Source: Paenibacillus tyrphae
GTDB taxonomy: Bacteria; Bacillota; Bacilli; Paenibacillales; NBRC-103111
Assembly (NCBI RefSeq): GCF_027925525.1
Contig: NZ_BSDJ01000002.1
Location: 327,337 to 391,336 of the forward strand
DNA length: 64,000 bases
Reading direction: 5' to 3'
The translations under genes and the position numbers were made by a program. Below, one piece after another: positions 17,460-28,100 of the stretch; the first letter of the stretch is position 1, and each line of letters begins with the position of its first letter. A model generated the notes under the pieces. It was not told the origin of the DNA, searched no databases, and worked only from the letters and a program-made list of their open reading frames with translations.

Positions 17460-18164
17460 ATGAGGTATTACAAGCCGATTGAGATTGCCAGGGAACTGCA
17501 CATTAGCACGAGCGCTTTGCGGCATTACGAGTCTTGGGGCATCGTTCCGGCCCCTGACCGCGCTCCCAACGGATACCGCCTGTATACTAAGGTGCATTTG
17601 GCCTACTTTCGCTGCCTTCGCGCGATGTTCCCTGCCTTTGGCGTTGGGCTCACCTGCCAAGTGCTTCGCCTCATTCAAAACGGAGATGTGGACACCGCCT
17701 TCTGGCTCGTCAACAAAGAGCAAGCGAACCTGCATCACGAAAAGACCATTGCCGACCAGACGCTGGAGTTGCTGCAAAATCCGGAGCTCCCGCTCGCAGC
17801 GAACAAAAAGCTGAAAACCCACATGAGCATCGGCGAAGTCGCTGCTTTCACCGGAGTACAGGATTCGGCCATCCGGCATTGGGAGAAGGAAGGACTCATC
17901 TCGCCGGAGCGCGATCCCGAGAATGGCTACCGGATTTTCACGCCGATACACGTACGGCAAATTTTGCTCATACGCACACTGCGCCGGACCGTCTATTTCT
18001 TGGAAAATATGAAGGAAATCGTTCATGCCGTGGAGCATCATAGCATCGAGCAAGCGAAGAAGGTCGCGGAAAATGCGCTGGTAAGCATCCATCACCGCAA
18101 TCGCCAGCAGTTTTACGGCGTCCATCAATTGGTCGAGCTTTGTCAAGAGCTTGGGCTGCAATAG
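17460..18164 (+). CDS. MerR-family regulator with two DNA-binding domains in tandem
   Basis: 234 residues starting eight bases after AAGGAGG. Residues 1-70 hold one MerR helix-turn-helix (YKPIEIARELHISTSALRHY, APNGYRLY). Residues 118-190 hold a second (MSIGEVAAFTGVQDSAIRHW, PENGYRIF). The two are about 30% alike and separated by a helical segment. There is no metal-binding Cys cluster and no classic effector domain. Such two-headed MerR proteins are known from Paenibacillus but are little studied. The gene stands alone, tail to tail with the P450 pseudogene. Confidence 0.85.
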   Translation: MRYYKPIEIARELHISTSALRHYESWGIVPAPDRAPNGYRLYTKVHLAYFRCLRAMFPAFGVGLTCQVLRLIQNGDVDTAFWLVNKEQANLHHEKTIADQTLELLQNPELPLAANKKLKTHMSIGEVAAFTGVQDSAIRHWEKEGLISPERDPENGYRIFTPIHVRQILLIRTLRRTVYFLENMKEIVHAVEHHSIEQAKKVAENALVSIHHRNRQQFYGVHQLVELCQELGLQ

Positions 18165-18179
18165 GGCTGCGATAGGAGG

Positions 18180-19045
18180 CTACCAATCGACGAGCTGACG
18201 AATGGTTCCTCGAACCGGCTCCCGCCCGAATTTGCCGTCTTGGGGAACGATGCGTATCGGCATTCCGTTCACGGGACGCATGACCAGATTCGGGCTAATT
18301 TTGGCGTGGGGCACAACGGAAAATCGGTAACGCCGTAAGAGGATCGACAGCACCACCTTCATCTCCTGCATGGCGAAGCCCCAGCCGATACACATGTGCG
18401 GTCCTGCGCTAAACGGCAGGAATTCATAAGGAGTCCGTTTGATCGTGCTCCAGCGCCCGGGTATAAAGCGATTCGGCTCTTCATAGAGCTCGGGCAGCCG
18501 GTGCGTGATGAATTGGCTGAAGTAAACATTCGTTTTCGGCGGTATCGTCATCTCTCCCAGCTCACACGAAGCCGTCGTCACCCGGGCTCCGATCGGCGCA
18601 GGCGGCAGCAAGCGCAAGCTTTCCTTCACCACGCCTTCGAGCAAAGGCAATTGATTCAGCTTTTCCAGACTCGGCTCGCTCCCCCCATCGCCCCGTTCAG
18701 CTCCTCCAGAAGGTCAGACATGATGTCAGGATGCTGGCTCAGCAGAAAAATCATTTTCCCCAAGACGGTGTGCTTCGGGATCTTGATCAGTCCGGAGCTG
18801 ATCTCGAAGAAATCCGGATTCGTAACGATTTGATGGTTATACTCGGGCCCGAAGGCAAAAATGGCGGAAGGATTGTCCCCCTTGGTTTAAGGCGACCAGC
18901 TTGCCGTAAGTATCGTACAACCAGCGCTGGTAAGCAAACGGGCTGCGGAAAAAGCGCAGCATGTTCATTTCCAGCCCAAAACCGACCGCGGACCCGGTAT
19001 GCGCGGTTTTAAGCCGACAGGTCCGGTACCGTTGACGACTTTCAT
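18180..19045 (-). pseudogene. Cytochrome P450 pseudogene
   Basis: The C-terminal 156 codons are intact and include the K-helix (KESLRLLP), the PERF-like region and the haem loop FLPFSAGPHMCIGWG with its Cys ligand. Upstream the frame breaks at a G-run near 18685 (LEELNGAMGG / SEPSLEKLN). The I-helix region, about 200 residues, is missing, and the N-terminal part (IPGPRSVLGWK / LEMNMLRFFRSPFAYQRW) is split by at least two more shifts. The total of about 290 codons is far short of the usual 400-460. It is divergent from the TetR gene, which probably once regulated it. Confidence 0.85.
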
Positions 19046-19124
19046 GCTTTGGCTCAACCTTTTTTTCCCTTTTACAAATTGATTCGCTACAAATCATTTA
19101 GTATAGTAGTTGCGAGGTGAACAC

Positions 19125-19721
19125 ATGAACGGGTACCGGCTTCGTACGGAAAAGAAGAAAGAACTCATTCTCAAAACGACATTCGAATTAATTTTCGCTT
19201 ACGAGCTCGATAAGCTGAGTATTGCCGATATCGCCAGAAAGGCAAACGTCTCCCCGGTTACTATCTATAATTATTTTGGAAGCCGGGATGAGCTTATCCG
19301 AATGACATTCGTTCATTACATGGATACGACGCTGGAGAAGTACGAAGACATTTTAGGGGCAGAGATGCCGTTTCAGCAAAAAATGGATCTGATCTTGTGC
19401 GACCGCAGCGAAATCGCCAACCAATTGAATGTGAACCTCATTCGAGCAACGGCCGGCGATCCGGCGATCCGCGACTACCTGGAACAGTTTTACCAAAACA
19501 AAACCTTACCTTTTTTCGAAAAATTGATTGAACAAGGAAAAAAGGAAGGCTATATTGACCCGAGTATTTCGATGGAAGCCGCAATGGTGTATATCCAACT
19601 GTTTAAAGAAGCTTTGGCGCGGCCCGGGTTTTTGCAGCAAGCAAGTGAATCCATGCTTCAAGACTTGAATCGGCTTTTTTATTTCGGCTTCATCGGGAGA
19701 TCCCCGGAACATCGCATTTAG
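19125..19721 (+). CDS. TetR-family regulator
   Basis: About 198 residues from the ATG at 19125 (GAGGTGA upstream). The N-terminal TetR helix-turn-helix is clear (LSIADIARKANVSPVTIYNY, FGSRDELI). The ligand-binding half is unassigned. It is divergent from a dead P450 gene and followed 20 bases later by the APH-family gene. Confidence 0.88.
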   Translation: MNGYRLRTEKKKELILKTTFELIFAYELDKLSIADIARKANVSPVTIYNYFGSRDELIRMTFVHYMDTTLEKYEDILGAEMPFQQKMDLILCDRSEIANQLNVNLIRATAGDPAIRDYLEQFYQNKTLPFFEKLIEQGKKEGYIDPSISMEAAMVYIQLFKEALARPGFLQQASESMLQDLNRLFYFGFIGRSPEHRI

Positions 19722-19741
19722 GGTGAGAAAGGAGGCCAGAT

Positions 19742-20602
19742 GTGGAGCGCCTGGACGAGGTGATTTGGGTCGAGAAAACGAGCTTCGTTGACGAATTGCT
19801 GGACCAAGAACTAACCGTTAGCCCCATACCGGCCGGACTGGAAGCCAACGTGTTGAAATTTTGTTCCCCTACGGACTGCGCTGTGCTTAAAATATGGAAC
19901 AAGGCTTCGAATCCGGATGTGCATTTTCAACATGGCCTGCTGGCCGCACTTCGGCACAGAGGTATTCCCGTTTCAACGTCTTATGGCTGGGGACACACCC
20001 CTTCCCGGCATAAAGTGTTGCTGACGAGCTGCGACGGCAGCCCGCCTTCAACAGTCACGAGCCGACACGCAAAAGATTTCGCCGACTTGTTGCTGGGACT
20101 GCATCAATTATCGGTTCGGGAGCTGGACCGTGCGCTCCTTAAAACATACGATTTCATTCCTTATTTCTATCCGGGAATTGAAGAGCATCAAGACATTTGG
20201 GCCGAACTGCTCCCGTTAGTTGCAGGCTCCGAACTGAAACGAAACAAGCTGATTCACGGCGACTTTAACTTGGGCAACATCCTCGACAACCAAGGAAAGT
20301 ACACCATCATCGACTGGACTAATGCGCAATTAGGGGACGCCAGGTACGATTTGGCTTGGTCAAGTTTCTTAATCCATATTTACAATGGAGAAATGCTGGC
20401 ATCTGCATTCCGGAATGCCTATTTATCGGGCAGTGAATTCGATACGGAAGAAATCCGGAGGTTTGAAGCGATTGCATGTCTCCGGTGGCTGCTGCTCCAT
20501 AGAACCGCCGATATCCCCAGAACCGAGACGACGATCCACCGAGTCAATGAGATCATCATCGGAAATAAGTATTTGAAGAACGAAATAGGAGGATTTCCAT
20601 GA
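19742..20602 (+). CDS. Aminoglycoside phosphotransferase (APH)-family kinase-like protein
   Basis: 286 residues from a GTG with AAAGGAGG upstream. The catalytic loop (LIHGDFNLGNILDN) with its Asp and Asn and the metal-binding IDWTNAQLGD are intact, so the kinase fold should be active. The family phosphorylates aminoglycosides, choline, homoserine and others. Nothing here fixes the substrate. It overlaps the next small gene by four bases (ATGA), which suggests a working pair. Confidence 0.82.
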   Translation: MERLDEVIWVEKTSFVDELLDQELTVSPIPAGLEANVLKFCSPTDCAVLKIWNKASNPDVHFQHGLLAALRHRGIPVSTSYGWGHTPSRHKVLLTSCDGSPPSTVTSRHAKDFADLLLGLHQLSVRELDRALLKTYDFIPYFYPGIEEHQDIWAELLPLVAGSELKRNKLIHGDFNLGNILDNQGKYTIIDWTNAQLGDARYDLAWSSFLIHIYNGEMLASAFRNAYLSGSEFDTEEIRRFEAIACLRWLLLHRTADIPRTETTIHRVNEIIIGNKYLKNEIGGFP

Positions 20603-20907
20603 GCAAACGTTTTCGGATTACAAGAGAATTTAAAGAAAATGGAACTGCGGAGCAAGGTATTTCTTTGGAGGAATGCAGACAGTATTTTTCGACCAAACCC
20701 GACTTTGCCTATACCTCGGTATTTACGGTGACAGGGGCTACTACCATGTCGATCGAGGGAGATTTTTTCATGTGGACCTTCGGCGATAGCAAGATCCCTT
20801 TCCGGCATTACCAGGGGGATATTTACGTATCCGGCTCCAATGAAGCGGTAATCCCCAAAATGATGGAGATTGCAGGCGAATTGGACGCGGATGTGCTGGA
20901 AGGGTAA
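20599..20907 (+). CDS. Small conserved-looking protein, function unknown
   Basis: 102 residues, start overlapping the stop of the APH-family gene (ATGA). The sequence is soluble, without signal or membrane helices, and alternates hydrophobic and charged residues in a beta-rich way (DFAYTSVFTVTGATTMSIEG). I do not recognise a domain. Coupled translation implies a role with the kinase-like protein. Confidence 0.65.
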   Translation: MSKRFRITREFKENGTAEQGISLEECRQYFSTKPDFAYTSVFTVTGATTMSIEGDFFMWTFGDSKIPFRHYQGDIYVSGSNEAVIPKMMEIAGELDADVLEG

Positions 20908-20965
20908 TCTGGCGGAAACGATAGCATGAGGCCATGCCCAACCGATGGGATGGCCTCCAAAAAGC

Positions 20966-21436
20966 TTATACCCTGCTCTGCCGGTAAGCCTCCTTCACCC
21001 GCTCGATTTGAGCAAGGTGGATACGGACATGCTTGACGCGGTATTCCAGCATTTGGCGAAAGGTGAACCTCGCCCCGTCTTCATACACCCCCACCCGCTC
21101 GCTTTGATCGGCTGTCAGATGGACCAGCACGGGCTGCATATGGGCACGCAGCATTTGAAACAGCAGCAGATGCTGCTCACGGTCCTGCTTCTCATACCCG
21201 AGGTTTTTCACCCATACGTCCTGTTCCCACGACATAATAAGCGGCTCGTCCTCCGCCAACACTTTTTTCAGCCTTTGTGTCGAGACCAGCTCGGAATCTG
21301 CAAGATGAATGAGAATTTCATGAATGCTCCATTTGTCCGGTGCCGGCTTGAAACGAAGCTCCTCTTCCGTCAATCCTTCGACGGCTTCCCGCAGCAGCTC
21401 ATATCCGCGGCCGTATTCCTCAATCAACGCTTCCAC
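20966..21436 (-). CDS. DinB-family protein
   Basis: 156 residues from a GTG preceded by GGGAGGATT. The four-helix DinB/YfiT pattern is seen with metal-ligand histidines in KWSIHEILIHLADSE and VKHVRIHLAQIERV. Such proteins include metal-dependent thiol transferases and many of unknown role. A hairpin (GAGGCCAT / ATGGCCTC) lies between this gene and the preceding rightward gene but lacks a T-run. Confidence 0.88.
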   Translation of the reverse strand: MEALIEEYGRGYELLREAVEGLTEEELRFKPAPDKWSIHEILIHLADSELVSTQRLKKVLAEDEPLIMSWEQDVWVKNLGYEKQDREQHLLLFQMLRAHMQPVLVHLTADQSERVGVYEDGARFTFRQMLEYRVKHVRIHLAQIERVKEAYRQSRV

Positions 21437-21461
21437 TTTTGGAATCCTCCCTATCTCATAA

Positions 21462-21989
21462 CTACACTACGCTCGCGTCAAGGTCCAAGCACCAGTCGTT
21501 ACATCGCATAGTGCTCCCCGGCGGGTATTCGAAGCTGCATTCGGCGACGAACTGGAAGCCCAGCTTCCGGCAGATCGCGTTGGATGCAGGGTTATCGACG
21601 GACGGGAACGCGTGCATGTACCTGTGCTTGCGCTCGGCCTTGGCGCTGGCAATAGCTGCCACGGCTGCCATGGTCGCGATGCCTTTGCCCTGGTATGCCG
21701 GGAGAACGCCCCAGCCGGTCTCGTACACGGTCTCTCCTTGCCAGCTCCGCTCCCAGTACCCAATATTGCCGACCGCTTCGAGACTTGGCGGCAGGACGAT
21801 GCCGAACATGCGGCCAGTCCCCTTCCGTCCGATCTCAACGTACCGCTTGTGGCGCGCGAGAAGCTGCTCTTCCGTCTCCGGGCCTCCAAGATGCTCCAAC
21901 ATCTCCGGTGTATTCAAGCGATACAGCAGCTCAAGATCAGCTTCCGTCCAAGGCTCGATCCGTACTTGTAAGGCATTCGTTTCGGGCAT
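21462..21989 (-). CDS. GNAT-family N-acetyltransferase
   Basis: About 175 residues from the ATG at 21989 (AGGAGTGAGAAAG upstream). The acetyl-CoA loop reads GWGVLPAYQGKGIATMA and the C-terminal part NPASNAICRKLGF, both typical of RimJ/RimL-like GNATs. It lies just after the lipopeptide synthetase gene in the same direction but is separated from it by a strong terminator, so membership in that locus is doubtful. Confidence 0.88.
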   Translation of the reverse strand: MPETNALQVRIEPWTEADLELLYRLNTPEMLEHLGGPETEEQLLARHKRYVEIGRKGTGRMFGIVLPPSLEAVGNIGYWERSWQGETVYETGWGVLPAYQGKGIATMAAVAAIASAKAERKHRYMHAFPSVDNPASNAICRKLGFQFVAECSFEYPPGSTMRCNDWCLDLDASVV

Positions 21990-22059
21990 CTTTCTCACTC
22001 CTAATCGCAGGGTTCCCCCATATTGTACCAGATGATGATACCAAAAGAGATCGCACCAT

Positions 22060-22107
22060 AAAAAATCGCCCTCTTGTTTTGCCAAAAAGGCTGGAACAAG
22101 AGGGCTT
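22060..22107 (-). terminator. Intrinsic terminator after the lipopeptide synthetase gene
   Basis: On the minus strand GCCCTCTTGTT pairs with AACAAGAGGGC around a 16-base loop and is followed by a T-run. The stem begins five bases past the stop codon at 22112. Confidence 0.85.
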
Positions 22108-22111
22108 TCCG

Positions 22112-25100
22112 TTAGCGTACGGAGTCCGCCGCGAGAGTTGCGCCCCGAACGATGTCCTGCAAGACAAGCCGGATCGCCTGAACATTGTGCTCAATATTGG
22201 CCGGTTCAAATATGTCTAGGTGACCGCCAATCAGTGCATACTCCACAACCTCTTCTGTCGTCGCCTCGCTCCAATCCTCGGCTCTGGCAGCTTCCATTTC
22301 CGTAATGAAAGCGTGCAGGTTGGCTCGAACCACTCCGTCGTTGATCAATTGACCGCTGTATGTGCCATATGCCAATATTTTACTCCTGGCTTTTTCCCAG
22401 TCGTCCCGATTGGCCAAGAAGGACGCATTCCGTTCGGAGACGATTTCGAGCATGGCATCGACTCCCCGTTCCAGCTCTTCGCCGGAAAGTTTCTTCGTTC
22501 CATCCCGCCTGTCGGCATCAAGCAGCAAAATATCCGATACCGCGTATCCCCTGCGCTCCATCATTTTGGCAACCTGATAGGCTAAACTGCCGCCGAGCGA
22601 GTAGCCTATCAGCACATAAGGCGCTTCGCGCTGAACGCTCACAATCGCATCGACGTACCGGTTCAACAACTCCTCCTCATCACGCCATCCTTCGATGAAA
22701 TCGAACGCATAGACGACATATTGATTCTCCAGCATCCTGGCCATTTCGCTATATACAAGCCCATAGCCTGCTGAGGGAGGGAAGCAGAAGACGTTCATCC
22801 GTCCACGATCGTTCAGCTTCATCGGCCTGTCGCCTTCATCCTGGGCAAGTCCGGAAGTGAGCAGCTTCGCCATTTCTTCAATCGTCGGCGAGGCAATGAC
22901 GGCACGCAGAGACAGCTCTGCCCCCATGACACTATTAACCTTTTCGGTCAGCTGCATCGCTGTGATCGAATGGCCGCCAAGTTCGAAGAAATGGTCCTTC
23001 ACCCCGATGCGCGGGGCTCCAAGCACCTCTTGCCACAGCTCAGCCAGCTTCGCTTCAACCGGCGTTCGCGGTGCGACGTACTCCGCTAAAGCGTTCGCGC
23101 TACCTTCCGTGCAAGGTGAATGCAGAATCATTTCCATGCCAGCCTGCATTTGTTCCTGTTCGGCAGGGGATAGCAGCTGAAGCTCCTGTACTCGCATGTC
23201 AGGATTCGCCGCGAGTTGTTTCACGATCCGCAGCCAGTGTGCCTGCAGGCGTTCCATCGCCTCACGTTCATATACCCGGGCGTTGTAATCGAAACGGATG
23301 CGCATGTCATCGCCCGCTTGCATGATGACAGTCAGATCATAGCTCGTCTGTCCCTCGGACCGGAACCCGGTCATTTCCAGCCCTGCCGCCTTTGCCGCCG
23401 CTTCGGCTGCAACCGAAGGCGGGCTATCGGTTTCGAATACCAGAATGTGGTTCATCAGCTCCCGTTTTGGAGCGCTAAGCGCTTGGATATTGTACAGCGG
23501 ATGCATGGCATACTTTTCGGATGCGGCTTCCTGCTCCTGAACTCTCCGTAAAACGTCCGCCACCGTCGCCCCGACCCCGCTGCGGATACGGATCGGAATC
23601 GTATTTCTGCATACTCCAATCATCGTTTCCATGCCCGGCACATGCGCCGGTCTGACGGGCACGACGGTTCCAAACACAACGTCGTCCGTGCCGTTATAGG
23701 CTTGCAGCAGCAGTCCCCACGCCGTTTGGAGCAGCGTATTTACCGTCACCTGATGCCGCTTTGCGGTATTGCGCAGTTCCCGGGTCCGTCGTTTTCCTAA
23801 GTTGCTTGTCAGCCGTTCGGCCGCATACCCTGCTGGCTGCTGCCCTTGAACCTGGACCCGCGGCAGCACGGTTTGATGACGGTAGCCCGCCAAATAATGG
23901 CTCCAGTAAGCGGATGCCGCAGCAAATTCCTGTCCCTCCAGCCACTCGATATACCGCCTGTAAGGCGTGGCTGCACCCAGCTCCGGCCGGGCTTGCTTCC
24001 GGTAGGCGGAGTACGCCGCGAATACCTCTTCGATCATCCGCGCCATATCCCGACCATCTATTATGATCTGGTGGAAGCACCACAAGAGACGGTACGTTTC
24101 GTCGCCGGTTCGCAGAATCGACACGCGCAATAACGATTCTTCGCTCAACTCGAAGCCGCGGGCCTTGTCTGCCTTCGCGAGCGTTTCGATATGTGCCTCC
24201 TGCTCGCTCTCCCCCAGTCTCCTCACGTCTTCGTAAACAAAATCGGCCGGCTTGCTGCGTAACACTACCTGCAAAGGCTGACCGGCCCATCCGTTATAGA
24301 AATTCGTCCGCAGCGCGTCATGCCGCTGCACGATGGCGTCCAAGCTTTGTTTGAACGCTCGGATGTCCAAGCTCCCGCGTACGGTGAACGCCGTTTGCCC
24401 CAAGTGCGTCTCCGACTCCGGATCCAACAGCCGGTGGTACAGTATCCCTTGCTGCATGGGCGTTAACGGGTACACGCTCTCGATTTCGCCGATCCGCCGC
24501 AGCCGTTCCGTCACGGCGAGTCCTTTGAAAACGACATCGCTTGGCGTCAACTCCGGCCTTTCTTTCGCCGCACAGTGCGCAATGATGTCCTGAAGACTGG
24601 TATGAAGCAATCCGGCCAGCCGCTCCATCGTTTCCCGCCGGTACTGCTTGCCACTGTAGCTGACCGTAAACGCCAGTTCTCCGCCTGCGATACTGCCGCT
24701 AATATCCAGCGCATGGGACCTTTCGGTGTGCCCGCTGATCTCCGAGCCGCATGCAAAAGGCGATACTTGCAGCGTATTATGGGTTAAATCTTGATCGAAC
24801 TGGCCCAAATAGTTAAAGCTGATTTCCGGCTTTGCCGCATAGCGGACGTCCTCGGACACTTCGGACAAGTATTTCAGTATGCCGTAACCGATTCCTTTGT
24901 TCGGGATTTGTCGTAAGCTGTCTTTCACCCGTTTGATCCGGTAAGCGAGCGTATCGGAACCGCCACCTGCTCCCATCTCCAGCACAATAGGATACTCGCT
25001 CGTAAACCAGCCGACGGTGCGTGTGATATCGATATCCGGCAGGATAGATTCTCTTCCATGTCCTTCCAGACCAATCCATACCCGCTCGCTTCCCGTCCAG

Positions 25101-28100
25101 CGGTATACCGCCATCCCCAGCGCGGTCAGCAACAGGTCGTTGATGTCCGTGTTGTAGGCCCGGTGCGCCTGCTTCAGCAGCAGCTCCGTTTCCTCCCGCG
25201 TCCACTGCACCGTCACCGTTTCGCTATCCCGCATCAGCCCGTACGCTTGTTCCTGACCGGCTTGCGCAAAATCTCGCGGGAGCGGCTTGCTTTCAGACTG
25301 TTCGAGCTGCTGCCAGTACGCCCGCTCCGCCTCCAACGCCGGACTGTTCGCATAGCCCGCCAGCTTCTCGGCCCACGTCCGGAACGCATCCGTCTTCTCC
25401 GGCAGCCGGATCGCCTGTCCGCTCACGACCTGCTCATAGCCGGAAGCCAAATCTTCCAGTAAAATGCGCCACGATACCCCGTCGACAACCAAATGGTGAA
25501 TGACAATCAACAAGTGGTCACCATCCGTACAACGGAACAGCCCCAGCTTCATAAGCGGTCCCGATACGAGCTCGATACTGCTTTGGATATCGTTCGCTTT
25601 CGCTTCTATCGCTTGCGCGACGTTGTCGGCTGCCTTCTGGAAGTCCATGACTTCCAAAGTGTACAGCTCGCCCTCGGCGATGCCGCGAGTCCATGCCGCA
25701 TAGCCGCCTTCTGTCCGTCGGAATACCGTGCGCAGCGCATCGTGATGCTCCGCCAGTTTCCGCACCGTCTTCCGAAGCGCCGCTTCGTCGTAGCCTTGCT
25801 CCCGGTACAGCATGATCGCTTGGTTATAGTGGTGCGGCGCAGTATTGTTTTGCCGGAAAAACCATGCTTGAATCGGTGTTAGCGGCGCCCTGCCCTTCAC
25901 TTCCCCTTGGTCCGCCATACGGGTAACCGGCTTGACATGCGCGCTCAGCTCCGCAATCGCAGGGTAAGCGAACAAATGTCTCATTTCCACCTTGTACCCC
26001 GCTTGATGCAGCTTCGCCGACACTTGAATCGCTTTGATCGAGTCGCCTCCCAGTGCAAAGAACCGGTCATTCACGCCGACCTTCTCGATCCCGAGTACTG
26101 CCTGCCAGACGGAAGCCAGCACTTGCTCCACGGCCGTGCGCGGAGCGACGTAATCCGTGTCCGCAGTCATGCTTTCCTTCGGAGCAGGAAGCGCTTTGCG
26201 GTCCACCTTCCCGTTTGGCGTCAGCGGCAGCTGCGGAAGCTGCACGAAATAGGATGGAATCATGTACTCGGGCAGCGTTTGCGACAACGCCTTCCTTAGT
26301 TCGCCTATCGCCAGCTCTCGGTCCGACACCACATACGCGCACAGCTGCTTTTGTCCGGCTTCATCTTCCCACGCGATGACAACTGCTTCCTGCACGGATT
26401 CCGTTTTCAGCAGCTGCGCTTCCACCTCGCCCAGCTCGATCCGGAAGCCGCGGATTTTCACCTGATCGTCGAGCCGCCCCAAATATTCGATGTTTCCATC
26501 CGGCAGCCATCTCGCCGCATCGCCCGTCCGGTACATCCGCCCGCCCGGCTCGAATGGGTCATCTACAAATTTCTCCGCGGTCAGTTCCGGACGGTTCAGG
26601 TACCCACGCGCCACCCCGCGTCCGCCGATATACAGCTCGCCCGGCACGCCGGCCGGCTGCAGCGCCATCGCTGCGCTTAAAACATACATTCTTACGCCCG
26701 GGTATGGCTTGCCGATCGGCAAACTCCGGTATGCATACGGATATGGATGCGATCCGACGTCCCCCGTCTGCTGAACATAATAACTCGAATCAACGCATGC
26801 TTCCGTTACCCCGTAGCTGTTTACGATCCGCATCGATGCGCCGAACCGGTCGTTTAATTGCTGAAAGTCGCCTACCGGACATTGATCCGAGCCGACAATG
26901 AGCGTTTTCAGGAAGCCGATATCCCGCCCGTGCTCATACACGTCATTCATCAGCGGTATGACAAGCGCCGGGGTCGCATCGAACATCGTGACGCGATGCT
27001 GCCGCAGCAGCCCGTAAATCGCCTCCGGGTCGTGCCGGGCGTAGCCTGGGCATACGATGAGCTGGCCGCCATTCAGCAGCGACCGCACGATATCGGCCGT
27101 AAACACGTCGAATGAGAAGCTGGCCCACTGCAACAGCCGTACCGGTTCCTCCCGCAGCCGATACTCCTGCCTCCACGCTTCGGACAAAGCGATTACCTGC
27201 CGGTGCTCGATCATCACGCCCTTCGGTTTCCCCGTCGTTCCCGACGTATAGATGACGTAGGCCAGATGATGCGGCTGCGCTTCGGGCACAAGGTTTGTTC
27301 CGTCGGCCTCATAGACTTCGGCGGTATCCAGGAACAACACTTTGTCCGCCGCATCCGCCGCTCGTTCCTGCAAGCGTCGATGCGTCAACAGCAGCAGCTG
27401 TGCTCCCGAATCCTCCAGCATGTAGCGAATCCGCTCTTCGGGATAGTCCGGATCGATCGGCACGTAAGCGGCTCCCGCCTTCAAAATCCCGAACATTCCG
27501 ACGACCATCGCAAGCGAGCGCTCGGCCATGATGCCGACGGTTTGGTCTGGCTGCACCCCTTTGCCCCTCAAGGTGCGCGCAAGCCGATTCGCCTGCTCGT
27601 TCAGCTCGTGGTAGGTGAGCCGTTCGTCCTCGCAAATGACGGCCACTTGATCCGGCGTCCGCTCCGCCTCCTCCTCCAACAGCTGATGGATCGTCTTCTC
27701 CTGCCAACCGCATGCTGCGGCGCCGACTCCGCCGTCGGCGGGTGCACCCGTTAGCAACGCCTTTTCCTCCGGCGTGACGATCTCGAAAGACGACAGCTTC
27801 GCCTCAGGAGCCACCACAATACCGTCGATGAGCTGCGTGAAGTGACCGGCCATTCTCCGGACCGTATCCACGCTGTACAGCGAGCTGGCGTATTCGATGC
27901 CGCCCGTAAGCGTCCCTGCCTCTTCTTCCGTTATTTGGAAGCTAAGGTCGAACTTCGCCGTCTTCGACTCCATTTCATATGGCTTGAGTTCCAACCCATG
28001 TACGGTGCGTTGTTCCGCCACCTCATGCTGCATGTCAAACATGGTGTCGAACAGCGCATGACGGCTCAAATCCCGCGTAACGCCTACTTTCTCGACCAGC

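Noticed and set aside
20925..20962. Hairpin between the 102-aa gene and the DinB gene as a terminator
   Set aside because: The stem is good, but neither strand has a T-run after it.
21462..21989. GNAT acetyltransferase as a tailoring enzyme of the lipopeptide
   Set aside because: A strong terminator separates it from the synthetase gene, and the protein resembles ordinary RimJ/L-like enzymes.
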